Shown here: positions 47,140 through 60,318 of the stretch, piece by piece
Layout of the letters: every line of letters begins with the position of its first letter
Position numbering within the stretch: the stretch's first letter is position 1
Assembly (NCBI RefSeq): GCF_910592395.1
Contig: NC_088311.1
Location: 9,986,501 to 10,050,500 of the forward strand
DNA length: 64,000 nucleotides
Origin: Lineus longissimus
Taxonomy: Eukaryota > Nemertea > Pilidiophora > Heteronemertea > Lineidae
Direction: 5' to 3'
The notes under the pieces: model-generated
Databases searched by the model: none
The model's input: the letters and a program-made list of their open reading frames with translations, nothing else
Told to the model about the DNA's origin: nothing
Position numbers and translations under genes: made by a program

Positions 47140-47955
47140 TCTTTTTCCTGTTTGTTGGCTTTATTTACAGGTGTTGAATAGATCTTATTTCTCATTTTCC
47201 TGTTCTGGGCTTTCTTTACAGTTGTTGTTTTGACTGAGTAGATCTCATTTTCCTGTTCTTATGGCCTCCTTTACAGTTGTTTTCACTGAATAGATCTCAT
47301 TTACCTGTTCTGGGCTTTCTTTACAGTTGTTGTTTTCACTGAGTAGATCTCATTTTCCTGTTTTTGGCCTCCTTTACAGTTGTTGTTTTCACTGAATAGA
47401 TCTCATTTACCTGTTCTGGGCTTTCTTTACAGGTGTTGTTTTCACTGCATAGATCTGGGCTTTCTTTACAAGTGTTATTTTTACTGCACAGGTCGTTTTT
47501 ACCTGTTCTGGGCTTGCTTCACAGATGTTGTTTTCACTGAAAATACCTCATTTCCCTGTTCTTGGCCTCCCTTACAGGTGTTGATTTCACTGAATAGCTA
47601 GAGCCCATTTTCCTGTTCTGGGCTTTCTTTACAGGTGTTGTTTTCACTGAAAAGGTCTCATTTCTCTGTTCTTGGCCTCCTTTACAGGTGTTGATTTCAC
47701 TGAATAGAGCTCATTTTCCTGTTCTGGGCTTTCTTTACAGGTGTTGTTTTCACTGAAAAGGTCTCATTTCTCTGTTCTTGGCCTCCTTTACAGGTGTTGA
47801 TTTCACTGAATAACTAGAGCTCATTTTCCTGTTCTGGGCTTTCTTTACAGGTGTTGTTTTCGCTGAAAAGGTCTCATTTCTCTGTTCTTGGCCTCCTTTA
47901 CAGGTGTTGATTTCACTGAATAGCTAAATCTCATTTTCCTGTTCTGGGCTATTGC
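47140..47955 (+). repeat. About 55-bp minisatellite with acceptor-like units
   Basis: About 15 units contain TTCCTGTTCTGGGCTTTCTT followed by TACAGGTGTTG and TTTCACTGAATAG. In the distal part two unit types alternate (GGGCTTTC and TGGCCTCC), giving a roughly 110-bp dimer. Most units hold a pyrimidine tract plus TTTACAG|G, matching the 3' splice-site consensus on the strand of the kinase gene. Confidence 0.9.
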
Positions 47956-50900
47956 GAAAAGAAAAATCTGATTGAAATTAATGCTGCAGGGTTGTCAAAA
48001 TGCTTAACGTTGCAATTTCACAAAAAATAAAAAGAATAAATATTTCCCAGTTTACGTTATTCCTGAAAACGGTTTGCAGTAAAATGTTAGGCACTTAACA
48101 CTCCAGCTTTGATTACAGGAAGATGAGGTTGAAATAAATTGATGATATTCCCTGCGGCTAAAATGCTGATGAAAACATGATTGCGAGTGATGGAGAATAA
48201 CTGATCAACTATGACCTTCTCGCCAAATGACGAAGTTACATGTATCCTCATTGTACCAAAAATGTGCTAAAAGGTGAATGTTCCATTGGCTATTTTAAAG
48301 TATTAGCTTTTTACCTGTTGTTTCTGGCAAGATTATTGTTAATAAAGCCTTCCATCTTACCATGTTTGACTGTCAGATTCACAGCCTGTTTTAAAGTGGA
48401 AAGATCACCACTATTATTAGTGGCATTTACACTTGACAGATTTTACCCAATAAATTGCGCTAAGATCAGAATTTGATTTTGGCTCACTTGGTCAGAATTT
48501 GATGTGGCCTGAATTATTCTTTTCGTCCGCTCAATCAGAAGGTGTTCTACTGAAGCTGAGTGCCAACAAATGATTCAACACATCTGTCACTTAACTCGCT
48601 GAATATCATAACCTGACTATTTCTGACCACTATGCTGAAAGCCGGTCTAGATTTTGATCAGGGACAAAATCCTTGTCTGGCCCTCCTCTCATGCTCGGGT
48701 CCAGTATCATTGAAAAACGTCCTCCTTTCCCAGGACAGTCCATCTAGGCAAGTTGGAATGCCAACCTAAATCTCAGCAAGCTGGGGAATTGATTCTTCAG
48801 GCGTAACTTTCTCCTGCTTCCCAAAAATCCTATCCCTTTGAAAATGTGCCATAACTTGACTGCTCGGCTGAGACTCAAGCTACTGGACCCAGTCAACATT
48901 CCACCATAAGTATCTCTCCCCTCATGACGCTATGGAATAAATTGCACATTCCTTTGAAATAAAATTAACAAAAACAAAAAACAAATGCATTTCATTCATG
49001 ATTCCCATTTAAGCCTTTATTGAATTAACTTATTAACACTAGTGAGCGCTGCCATTGAGCTCAAGGCTTCTAGTACAATTTTACTCGACATTAATTCTAC
49101 GCAGAAATAAATATGTCATATGTTTAAAAAGCCATTTGGCGACAACTATTATTAGATTTGCCGAGTCATATAAAGCCTGCAATTTTCAAACACAAAAAAA
49201 ACAGGTCTCCGGTGTTGGATTTGATGTGACTGCTGTTTTTTGTTCCATATCAATAAACGATGATATTCGATTTGTGTTATTTTGAGAAGAACTCGAAGCA
49301 AACCTACATCGAAATGTCAGTGCTCAACATCAACATTTTATAATTTTGTCGAGTTGGATCCTAATTGTAAAAATACAATCTTGAATTGTTTGTTTTTCTT
49401 CTGAAAGAATGACAATTTGACGTCATAGTCTTGATGTTGCGATGATCCTGTAACGTCAGTTGACTTTTGATGGCAATAATGCCACTGAAGTGTGACATCA
49501 CCTGAAGAGGTCTTTGGCCTTGAAAGAAATAAAAATAAAATTGTTTTAAAGTCCATTCAGATTGAAATTTTTATAGTGACTTAAATGTGTGTGTTTGCCT
49601 ACCAAAATACGAAAATTGTAGAAATAAAATTGCTGAAACATTACTTGGTTTAAAAAAGTTTTGGTTATTTTCGTTTTGGAGGAAACTAAAGTCTCGGTTT
49701 TTAGTTCTTGCTTCCTTCCATATCTCTTCATCAGCGATGCAATTGTTTTCTGCTCAGTGGCTGTCAGCACTGCTTGGTTAGATTAGACATGATTAGCAAT
49801 GAATTATAAATCCCTAGACGATGGCCTGTCCTGCCTGCCAAGTTTGTTATAAAATGCCAGCTAATGGTTGAATTCATTTTTGATATCGCGCAAGATTTCG
49901 GTGATTTCTGCACAGCAAGACTTCAAGTTCCGTTATCATGTGATTGGTGTGTTGGATGTTGTAAATAATAGAATAGCTGCCACACAGAAAATTCTAATCA
50001 AGTACATGTTTGTAGACATGCACAGTATTCATGCGGATCCAGTTTCTGAATCATTTCCTGGTACATTCTGTGTTGACACTCTTCAGCCAGATTTGGCATG
50101 TCAATTGAATTTTGTGATCTGTGCCCTTGAATATGTTGTCCGAGTCAATATTGCCAACATCAGTTATGTCATCTAATCAATCTGGAAACAATCTGCTTTC
50201 TCAAAATGGCGATTTCCTATGATTCAAAATGAAAGTTTGCACACATGTAGCCTGGCCTTCCTGGTCCCCCATAGAAACAGTTTTCCATCAATCTTAAAAC
50301 AACACCTCAACTTTTCATCAAACTGTCCCTCCACCCAGCACATAAGCGTTCCTGTTGATAACTCACGAGATGCATGATGTTGAAAAATGAATTAGTTCCT
50401 TCATCATTGCATATACATAATAACCCGAATGAAGTACACTCTAATCAATTTATCTCCTTGAAATGTCCCAGTGCTACTACACAAGTTAATGCGCAGCGCG
50501 GCATAGCCCAACTATCCAGTATTAAATGGCCTTTGGAATATAATTTTTGCAAGGGAGTGGATGCACGCTCTTGAGCGAGCTTGGCGCTGAGCCCATACGA
50601 GCATTGTTCGTAGCGATGTTGAATGGTTACCATGCAGCCTCTGTATACATAACAATTTGCCTTTTAACATTTCCCAGGCTATTACGATTTGATATGGATG
50701 GACCGACCGTGTGCTATAACGAAAGATGACTTCTTCTGGCATTATGTGATATGAAGAACAACATTGATGAAACGCTATAGTAATGATTCAAACCCAGATC
50801 TCCCTAAAGTCTTAAGGGAACCAACCAAACACCCCCAGCAGGATATTGTAAAAGTGACTTTCGGTTCAGCTCAAACCACTCATTTTTGGTCAAAAAGCGT

Positions 50901-51428
50901 GAGAACACGACCCGTATTATTTTGAAATTTGTTTTCAGTTGCAGGCCACAATTCCAGGTTACAATGATGTCATGATTTCCAATGTCAGGATGGTTTGACT
51001 GCCAAGGCATCTTATTCTAAACATTGGACTGTTCTTTCTGTCTATATGGCATGGTATGCTTGTGATGCTTTTGTCCACAGTGATGTGGGGGAAAAGAGTA
51101 TGTAAGCTTGCTTTGACTAGAAGATGTGCCACAATCTTGGTGATCTTGCATTTTAAAAGAAGACAGCAGAGCTTTGGTCATGGTCTGAAATCTAAGGGTA
51201 TTAAACTCTTATTTTCTTATTGAATGTCTTGCTCGAGTTGAAGTTTAAGTTTGAGTTAAGTGATTGATATTGTTCATTTTATTATCACCTGCCACTTGTA
51301 AGCATCTTGTTACCAAGGCAACGGTATCTCTGGGGGGAGAATCTCGGCTAAATCAGCGAGAACATTACCATTTTGTCGGATTGAAAGTATTACCGCTGAA
51401 GCCGCTGGAATGAATCTTAAACTTGCAA
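47956..51428. other. No gene recognised
   Basis: AT-rich unique sequence. The 102-codon frame at 49868-50176 lacks an ATG start and any domain. Confidence 0.5.
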
Positions 51429-53695
51429 GGCGGTTGGGCCATTGCTGGTGTCAAAGATAACTAGTATGTGTGGATTGCTGACAGCCATTGGTGCTTCACG
51501 TTGCTGCATGGTTGGGCCATTGCTGGTGTCGAAGAGGATTGGTGTGGGTGGATTGCTGACAGCCATCTAGTGCTTCACGCTGCTCTATGGTTGGGCCATT
51601 GCTGGTGTCGAAGATGATTGGTGTGGGTGGATTGCTGACAGCTATCTGGTGCTTCATGCTGTTCTATGGTTGGGCCATTGCTGGTGTTGAAGATGATTGG
51701 TGTGGGTGGATTGCTGACAGCCATCTAGTGCTTCACGCTGCTCTATGGTTGGGCCATTGCTGGTGTCGAAGATGATTGGTGTTGGTGGATTGCTTACAGC
51801 TATCCGGTGCTTCACGCTGTTCTATGGTTGGGCCATTGCTGGTGTCGAAGATGATTGGTGCCGGTGGATTGCTGACATCCATCTGGTGCTTCACGCTGCT
51901 CTATGGTTGGGCCATTGCTGGTGTTGAAGATGATTGGTGTGGGTGGATTGCTGACACCCATCTAGTGCTTCACGCTGCTCTATGGTTGGGCCATTGCTGG
52001 TGTTGAAGATGATTGGTGTGGGTGGATTGCTGACAGCCATCTGGTGCTTCACGCTGTTCTATGGTTGGGCCATTGCTGGTGTTGAAGATGATTGGTGTGG
52101 GTGGATTGCTGACAGCCATTGGTGCTTCACGCTGTTCTATGGTTGGGCCATTGCTGGTGTTGAAGATGATTGGTGTGGGTGGATTGCTGACAGCCATTGG
52201 TGCTTCACGCTGTTCTATGGTTGGGCCATTGCTGGTGTTGAAGATGATTGGTGTGGGTGGATTGCTGACAGCCATCTAGTGCTTCACGCTGCTCTATGGT
52301 TGGGCCATTGCTGGTGTTGAAGATGATTGGTGTGGGTGGATTGCTGACATCCATCTGGTGCTTCACGTTGCTCTATGGTTGGGCCATTGCTGGTGTTGAA
52401 GATGATTGGTGTGGGTGGATTGCTGACAGCCATCTAGTGCTTCACCCTGTTCTATGGTTGGGCCATTGCTGGTGTTGAAGATGATTGGTGTGGGTGGATT
52501 GCTGACAGCCATTGGTGCTTCACGCTGTTCTATGGTTGGGCCATTGCTGGTGTTGAAGATGATTGGTGTGGGTGGATTGCTGACAGCCATTGGTGCTTCA
52601 CACTGTTCTATGGTTGGGCCATTGCTGGTGTTGAAGATGATTGGTGTGGGTGGATTGCTGACAGCCATCTAGTGCTTCACGCTGCTCTATGGTTGGGCCA
52701 TTGCTGGTGTTGAAGATGATTGGTGTGGGTGGATTGCTGACATCCATCTGGTGCTTCACGCTGCTCTATGGTTGGGCCATTGCCGCTGTCGAAGATGATT
52801 GGTGTTGGTGGATTGCTTACAGCTATCCGGTGCTTCACGCTGCTCTATGGTTGGGCCATTGCTGGTGTCGAAGATGATTGGTGTGGGTGGATTGCTGACA
52901 GCCATCTAGTGCTTCACGCTGTTCTATGGTTGGGCTATTGCTGGTGTTGAAGATGATTGGTGTGGGTGGATTGCTGACAGCCATCTAGTGCTTCACGCTG
53001 CTCTATGGTTGGGCCATTGCTGGTGTTGAAGATGATTGGTGTGGGTGGATTGCTGACATCCATCTGGTGCTTCACGCTGCTCTATGGTTGGGCCATTGCC
53101 GCTGTCGAAGATGATTGGTGTGGGTGAATTGCTGACAGCTATCCGGTGCTTCACGTTGCTCTATGGTTGGGCCATTGCTGGTGTCGAAGATGATTGGTGT
53201 GGGTGGATTGCTTACAGCTATCTGGTGCTTCACGCTGCTCTATGGTTGGGCCATTGTTGGTGTTGAAGATGATTGGTGTGGGTGGATTGCTGACATCCAT
53301 CTGGTGCTTCACGCTGCTCTATGGTTGGGCCATTGCTGGTGTTGAAGATGATTGGTGTGGGTGGATTGCTGACAGCTATCCGGTGCTTCACGCTGCTCTA
53401 TGGTTGGGCCATTGCTGGTGTTGAAGATGATTGGTGTGGGTGGATTGCTGACATCCATCTGGTGCTTCACGCTGCTCTATGGTTGGGCCATTGCCGCTGT
53501 CGAAGATGATTGGTGTGGGTGGATTGCTTACAGCTATCCGGTGCTTCACGCTGCTCTATGGTTGGGCCATTGCTGGTGTCGAAGATGATTGGTGTTGGTG
53601 GATTCCTGACATCCATTGATTGCTTATGTTTCGATTGAGTTAGGCAAGTGTTGGTGTTCAAGATAACTTGTCATATGGGTGGATTTCTAATAAAT
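51429..53695. repeat. 79-bp minisatellite, about 28 units, higher-order structure
   Basis: The unit includes CTATGGTTGGGCCATTGCTG, GTGTTGAAGATGATTGGTGT and GGATTGCTGACAGCC. Most units are 79 bp; some lose one base (CAGCCATTGG instead of CAGCCATCTGG) and are 78 bp. A five-unit block of 393 bp repeats (about 51982 and 52375). CCGCTGTCGAAG marker units fall at about 52781, 53097 and 53492, four and five units apart. All overlapping open frames here, on both strands, are artefacts of the array. Confidence 0.95.
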
Positions 53696-56600
53696 GTTGG
53701 CATAGGGAACCTCACAATGAACTCTGATTTTCTGGTTAAAATGTTGTCAGCATTTGAAGAGTACCCAGTAAGAATTGTGATGTGATCAGTTAGCCAACTC
53801 AGAATATGTTTGAATTATGTCCTAAATGGTGAATGTTCCTCAACTTGCTCTTTCATTGCTTTTCTGAGGAAAGCACTCATTGCATTTCTGAGGAGAGCAC
53901 AGAGGAAAGTTGCATTTGCGTCACATAAATCATTCCCGTTGTTTGTTTGACCTTGGAATGTCGGGGTCTAAAGCTGGGCAGATTAAACCAATGTCACAAG
54001 CTTGGAAACTCAGCAAATTGTGTTTGTAGAAATGTCAGAATGTGCCAAATGCTCCAACACCATGCATACAGATATAATCACATCATATTCTTGATTAGTG
54101 CACTGGTAATCTTACTCGGGTTGGGAACATCCCGCTCAGGCTAACTAATTTACACTAATGGAGCAACTTAATTTCATAGATCTAGAGCTAAGCTTGCTCA
54201 CCATTGAATACAGAGTCGCTGTACTGATAAAACCGGATATCACTTAAGCCAGTCTGATGAGCAATTTACATCATCTCTGATGTCATTGCTTGTATTATGA
54301 TGGATAGCATATTTTAGTACACGGTTCTAATGTAATATAGTTGTTAACGAGGTGACATGAATTTTAGGGAATTGGCATTAAAATCACACAGGATGTTGTG
54401 TTGATGGATGTGCTTTCCTGATATTATGATGATGAGTTTCGGTTGCAAAGGCAACCGGTGAATAGACGGGATGAGGATGTGAATTTAGGGCATTGATGTT
54501 TGAGGGATGGTCTTTAACGAAATTTGCCGTCTTTGCATTAGGGAAGTTGAAAAATATATAGACCTAAATCTTGTAATCTGTAGCGATAATGAATTGGATG
54601 AGGATGATTTTCTGATATCATTAGCAGCTAACTCGGTATCGACAAAGTGATTGGATTCTTCTCCGATGCTGTGAAAAGATCTTGTTCAGGTATGAAATTC
54701 TCTGATGACGTTCAGCAGGGAGTGAGCACTAATTAATGATCAATTCTGCCTTGACAGTGTTCTAGCTAATCAAAGGTATTGACCTAAAATCAATGCTCCC
54801 CCACTGTGTAGCTCAGTGTTGTCACATGGTATCTTGTGTGGCAGTCGCAAATTAGCGCTCTGCTAGGCCGGTAATTCTCAACTGTTGGTGACTCAGCTTT
54901 TCAATAAAAAAAGAAGATTGTGATGAGTTGTCAAGATTTTCAATAGGGATTCTGCCTGTCTTCTTTGTCTGTTCTTAACACTTTCACACTCCAGTTGTGT
55001 TTTTAAATGACTCAATTTTACAGTTTCATTAACAGCACCTAGTGACTCCATTTTTGCAGCAACTATTCTAAGCCTTCAGTGACACAAAACCTCCACTTCA
55101 GGCCAAGACATGAAAAAGTCGTTTGCACCGTAGTTCACTTCAAAATAGCAAGTTCATTTCATACATCAGCTAATGCGTGAAAGAATGAAATACAATATGA
55201 GTAACTACAGCATGCAATAATAATGAAACTTTCAATTGAGGTTTGAATATCACCATCTAATTAGCAGGATCATCTGTACCAATCAAAGTGACATGTACTA
55301 ATAGCTGTGGATTAGCTATATGAGCTTGGTTTACTGTAAACCCAGAAATATTTGGAACTGGAGGTATTGGTTGTCTTACCCAAACCGTGAGGGTGGTGCT
55401 AAAAAGATGGATTTCCAAACAGATTCCTGTCATAAATATGAGCTCAAAACATGGATTGCATCACACACATGTTCCTGTTGAAATTTCATCGACTCTGTGA
55501 TTACAATTGTGCAATTTCACACTCATGCACTGCGCATCCTTTGTTTGCAATATTTCAAACCACGACAGTTATTCATTCGGCGCCCCATCTAAGCATATCC
55601 CCAATGAGAAATGCGTCATTAGATTTTCATTGACATTCTTCTCAAGGGGAATCGATATTGAAAACAATTAGAAATATTTCTGTTGTACTTGAAATTATTG
55701 ATTTGTACACTATTGAACGTATCATATTCAAACAGAGGCACGTTAACCCGTTTACATGCGACAGTGTTATTGAATCAATATTTCCTGTTTTGTGGATTCT
55801 GGAGACTCCGTTTGAAATAACTTTCTGGGCGTTCCTTTCCATGGTCATCGCGAACAGAATGATCACGCAGCTTTGGAGATTTCGAATAAAGACGAAAGCC
55901 TATCAGTATAGGAGCACAATATTATTACAGTGGAACATTAGGCTTAACTGTACAAGAGATGCTGGGTGACTTATGGACTCTGAAAACTTCACTTCACTTT
56001 CAGAAATTTGTTTCCAGTAAGCAGGCCAGCACCCTCCAGGCTGCCCCTGGATCTGCCACAACTTATAATCAGGTCACTTTTCGTATGAAATCATAACTTT
56101 GAGTAAAGAGGTGACTTTAAATTTAAAATCATTAGGGGACCCATTTGAGAGCCATTTCGACCTGTTTATTGGAAATGTGAATGTAAGGGGGGCACGGAGG
56201 CCATTTTGGAGGGCACTGACTGACATGGCAGTGGCGGCCTTGGTGGTTAGATAGTTGGTCTGACTTGGCTTTTACTTGAAGCACTACGGCCTGTTGGTAA
56301 GCATTGAGATTGTTTTATCTGAATCTTTTGGTATATACATGACCAGAACGTACCATATGACCACCACAAGTCTGAAAGCACAAATCGGCAAACTAATTCA
56401 GTAAATAACATCCAATTACCATATTTTGGCATGAGATGCCTGGTCATTGAATGCCCATAGATAGTATCAACAGACACGACATGTCATTATGAAATGGGAG
56501 TACGGCTTGGATGACATGGCAGATATCTACTGCATTTTTCACATTTTTCATGTGAAACCAAGCACATAATTCATCGTTCATCAGGCAAATGGGCGAATAT

Positions 56601-57565
56601 CACTTCGTCCATTGTTTGTACACCACATGCATTAAGTGATTGCTGTTAGGAAATTCAAATATCAGAAAGTTTTTTCCGATGACTGCAACAACATTGAACA
56701 ATAGGAAGTCATATGGAGAACTCCTGCACTGATTATAATGAATTTGGGGAAAGAATGAATGCTCTGTGTGATAGTAAACATGGGTGTGTTGCATTCTGTG
56801 CCTCTTGCTGAGAGCACTTAATAACAAATTTTAAAAAAAACACGATCGTGGTCTGCAGTACATTCAAAGTTTCGAAAATATTGTACCAAGTCAAATTTTG
56901 ATTTCATATTCGTCTAACCGCATTTATCTCAATTTGATCAGGTTCTATATTGAGCGATATGAATTGTAGGAGGAAACCGCAGACCTGGGAGAAACCTATT
57001 GGGAGAAATCTTATGCTGTTGGAGAGAGTTGCCCTCTCAACACGTGAAGATGTGCTTCAACCAGGTTATGAACACACAGCCCGAGAAGTTAGAAGACACA
57101 GACGCTGATGTTAATTTCAAACATCAGTCTTACCACTGCGTGAATATGACAGCGCAAATGACGTGCATGTCCTTTCACGTGATGATCAGGCTTTGAAACC
57201 TTTCAGAAAAGGATAGATAGTTTCAGTGATGGCTTGAGGTGATTCATGCAGTAGGCATGTTACTACCTCCGGTTTTGTTAAACAAATCAGCGTTGTCTAC
57301 CACGTTTTGATCTAAGGCCACTTAGGGCACTAGTCTCTATTCTGCCTATTCTTAGAAGCAAATCCCTCAAAGAAGCCAGTATCTCTAAGAAGTGTCCGGG
57401 TTATAGTAATACTTCCTTCCCGCGCCTCATTGCCAGTCTATGCATGATCCCACATTGAATAATCAGAACCCTCTATGGATTTGTCACGACTCCTACTCAG
57501 ATGGCGTTTGCACGTGATAGGAATCCCTCGGTTTGTGCGCCTGCGGAAATCACATAATGTGTCAC
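53696..57565. other. No gene recognised
   Basis: Only the repeat fragment at 55355. Confidence 0.5.
55355..55410. repeat. Fragment of AACTGGAGGTATTGG element
   Basis: GAACTGGAGGTATTGGTTGT, CTTACCCAAAC and GGGTGGTGCTAAAAAG match the left end of the element at 23055. No right terminus is seen. Confidence 0.5.
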
Positions 57566-59052
57566 AGGGTCGATAAGGCGCTTGGAAGTGACGAGGGAAA
57601 ATAGTTGATGGTTGAATAAGGTGCTCGGAGATGATGTGGGAAAGTTGATGGTCGAATAAGACACTTGGAAAGGGTAGTGGATGGTTGAATGTGGCTCTTG
57701 GAAAAGGTAGTGAATGGTTGAAAGAGGCACTGTGAAAAGGTAGTGGATGGTTTATTGAGGCAATCGTAAGTGACCAGGCAGAGATAGTGGACGGTTGATC
57801 GAGGCAATCGTAAGTGACTAGGAAAAGGTAGTGGATGGTTGAATGAGGCAATCGGAAGAGACTAGGGAGAGGTAGTGGATGGTTGAAGTGGATGGTTGAA
57901 TAAGGCAATCGTAAGTCACTAGGAAGAGGTAGTGGATGGTTGAATAAGGCAATCGTTAGTAACCAGGCAGAGGTTGTGGATGGTTGATTGAGGCAATCAG
58001 AAGTGACTAGGCAGAGGTAGTGGATGGTTGAATGAGGTAATCAGAAGTGACTAGGCAGAGGTTGTGGATGGTTGAATGAGGCAATCAGAAGTGACAAGGC
58101 AGAGGTAGTGGATGGTTGAATGAAGCAATGGGAAGTGACTAGGGAGAGGTAGTGGATGGTTGAATAAGGCAATCAGAAGTGACAAGGAAGAGGTAGTGGA
58201 TGCTTGAATGAGGCAATGGGAAGTGACTAGGCAGAGGTAGTGGATGGTTGAATGAGGTAATCAGAAGTGACAAGGAAGAGGTAGTGGATGCTTGAATGAG
58301 GCAATGGGAAGTGACTAGGCAGAGGAAGTGGATGGTTGAATGAGGTAATCAGAAGTGACAAGGAAGAGGTAGTGGATGCTTGAATGAGGCAATGGGAAGT
58401 GACTAGGCAGAGGTAGTGGATGGTTGAATGAGGTAATCAGAAGTGACAAGGAAGAGGTAGTGGATGGTTGAATGAGGCAATGGGAAGTGACTACGAATAG
58501 GTAGTGGATGGTTGAATGAGGCAATGGGAAGTGACTAGGCAGAGGTAGTGGATGGTTGAATGAGGCAATCAGAAGTGACTTGGCAGAGGTAGTGGATGGT
58601 TGAATGAGGTAATCGGAAGAGACTAGGAAGAGGTAGTGGATGGTTGAATGAGGCAATCAGAAGTGACAAGGAAGAGGTAGTGGATGGTTAAATGAGGCAA
58701 TGGGAAGTGACTAGGGAGAGGTAGTAAATGGTTGAATGAGGCAATCAGAAGTGACAAGGAAGAGGTAGTGGATGGTTAAATGAGGCAATGGGAAGAGACT
58801 ACGAATAGGTAGTGGATGGTTGAATGAGGCAATGGGAAGTGACTAGGCAGAGGTAGTGGATGGTTGAATGAGGCAATGGGAAGTGACTAGGAAGAGGTAG
58901 TGGATGGTTGAATGAGGCAATGGGAAGTGACTAGGGAGAGGTAGTGGATGGTTGAATCAGGCAATGGGAAGTGACTAGGAATAGGTATGGGATGGGATGG
59001 TTAAATGAGGCACTCGGAAGTTATCAGGAAAAGGTAGTAGACGGATAAATAG
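57566..59052. repeat. 44-bp minisatellite, about 34 units
   Basis: The unit is AGGTAGTGGATGGTTGAATG followed by AGGCAATGGGAAGTGACTAG and GCAG. In 58180-58480 two types alternate (GGATGCTTGAATGAGGCAAT and GGATGGTTGAATGAGGTAAT), giving an 88-bp dimer seen three times. The first 200 bp are more diverged. The 156-residue minus-strand frame is only this repeat. Confidence 0.92.
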
Positions 59053-59964
59053 AAAAAAGGTCATCATTGTAATTCGGAAGAGCCTAGTGTTGCGGAGAGT
59101 GCTAATTGAAATATGGTTCTTTACTTGTACAAGTTACTTTTTCATCACAAAATGAAAAACTACATGGAAAGTAACTCTTTTTTGATATGATGAGACAGTC
59201 ACTGGCTGTGCACTATCCTCGGTCTACAAATTTCATCAAGAAAGTGTTCGAAGTTGAACCACGCCAAACACGTGTGTGTCATGGTTCTTACAATCTTTTG
59301 GTTAGAATTCAAAGGATAATTGATGCCACAGTCTTCACTAGTCCTCTCCTCCAATGCCATCCCCTTGTAAAACACACAACTCACCATCCGCCAAAAGAAA
59401 ATACACAGAGCAAGCTCAAGACGGAGTGAATCATTTGTAAACACACTCATACTGAAGAAGAGAGCAAGGTTATGGAGATGTTTGAAGGAACTCGCCATGT
59501 TGCTGGCGTCAGTTTGATCAATAAATGTGGCTGGCATTCATCGCGACTGGATGTAGAATGTTGGAAAGAGATTCAATCATTGTGTTCACCCTTTCAAACA
59601 TAGCAGGAAGGTTGCTCTTTCATGCCTCCACTTTATGCAGGGATGAGATGTTTTTCCCCTTTCGCTGCTGGGCATAATTACACCCCCTGTACAGAGTGTG
59701 AAACGACCAGCCGCCATGGTTCTATCGTCCGCTGTGATGTCATCCACCAGGCGGGAAACCCCGATAGCCTATACTTTCTGTGAGCTCTGTTCTAGTAGAT
59801 TAGTTTCGATCGGTCTACTGTTAAAGCTTTATAAAAAAGGACTGCTCGAAACCAGCGAAATTTGGGGGGTCTGGAACCGCCGAATTTCGGCGGTCATGCA
59901 GCAAATGGGTTAATTTGACAACCGAAATGGAAAGAGCCATGCCTTTGCTGTCTGTAGAATCCAG

Positions 59965-60012
59965 AAATGAGACAAAAAATAACCATTTTAGAGGCATATT
60001 TCGCAAGAAAAT
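59965..60012. repeat. Low-copy dispersed repeat, partial copy 3
   Basis: AAAATAACCATTTTAGAGGC then ATATTTCGCAAG matches only the right half of the copy at 18880. Confidence 0.4.
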
Positions 60013-60269
60013 CTCAGTTGGTTTAATTGTTTTGGGCTCTGTCACATCCCTGTCTAAATATTTGATTTGTCAAAGTCTGTTTCCTTCCTCAGTAAAACTG
60101 TGCTCAACCCCAATGGGTGTTTGGGGATTCAGTGTATCTGCACGGCAATGAATATTAGCTGAGAACAATGGAAAGTGGCAAACATTAATGAAAAATAGGT
60201 TTTGAAAGTATGCTGCGTGCAAGCATATCTGATTTCCTTGCCAAATATAGATGCAACAAGACAGTAACC

Positions 60270-60318
60270 ACGTGCTGCAATGATCTGTCGCATATTGCTA
60301 TGATCTGTCGCATATTGC
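60270..60318. repeat. Short tandem duplication, about 21 bp
   Basis: ATGATCTGTCGCATATTGC occurs twice in a row. Confidence 0.85.

Noticed and set aside
49868-50176. 102-codon plus-strand frame
   Set aside because: Starts at a TTG, has no ATG-led domain, AT-rich like its surroundings; consistent with chance.
51970-52668. Minus-strand frames with a 26-residue repeat beginning MAVSNPPTPIIFNTSNGP
   Set aside because: They occur only where 78-bp units follow each other and break at each 79-bp unit. The array also leaves frames open on the other strand. Array artefact.
57438-57908. 156-residue minus-strand open frame
   Set aside because: Composed of the 44-bp minisatellite (repeating STIHYLF words); no domain.
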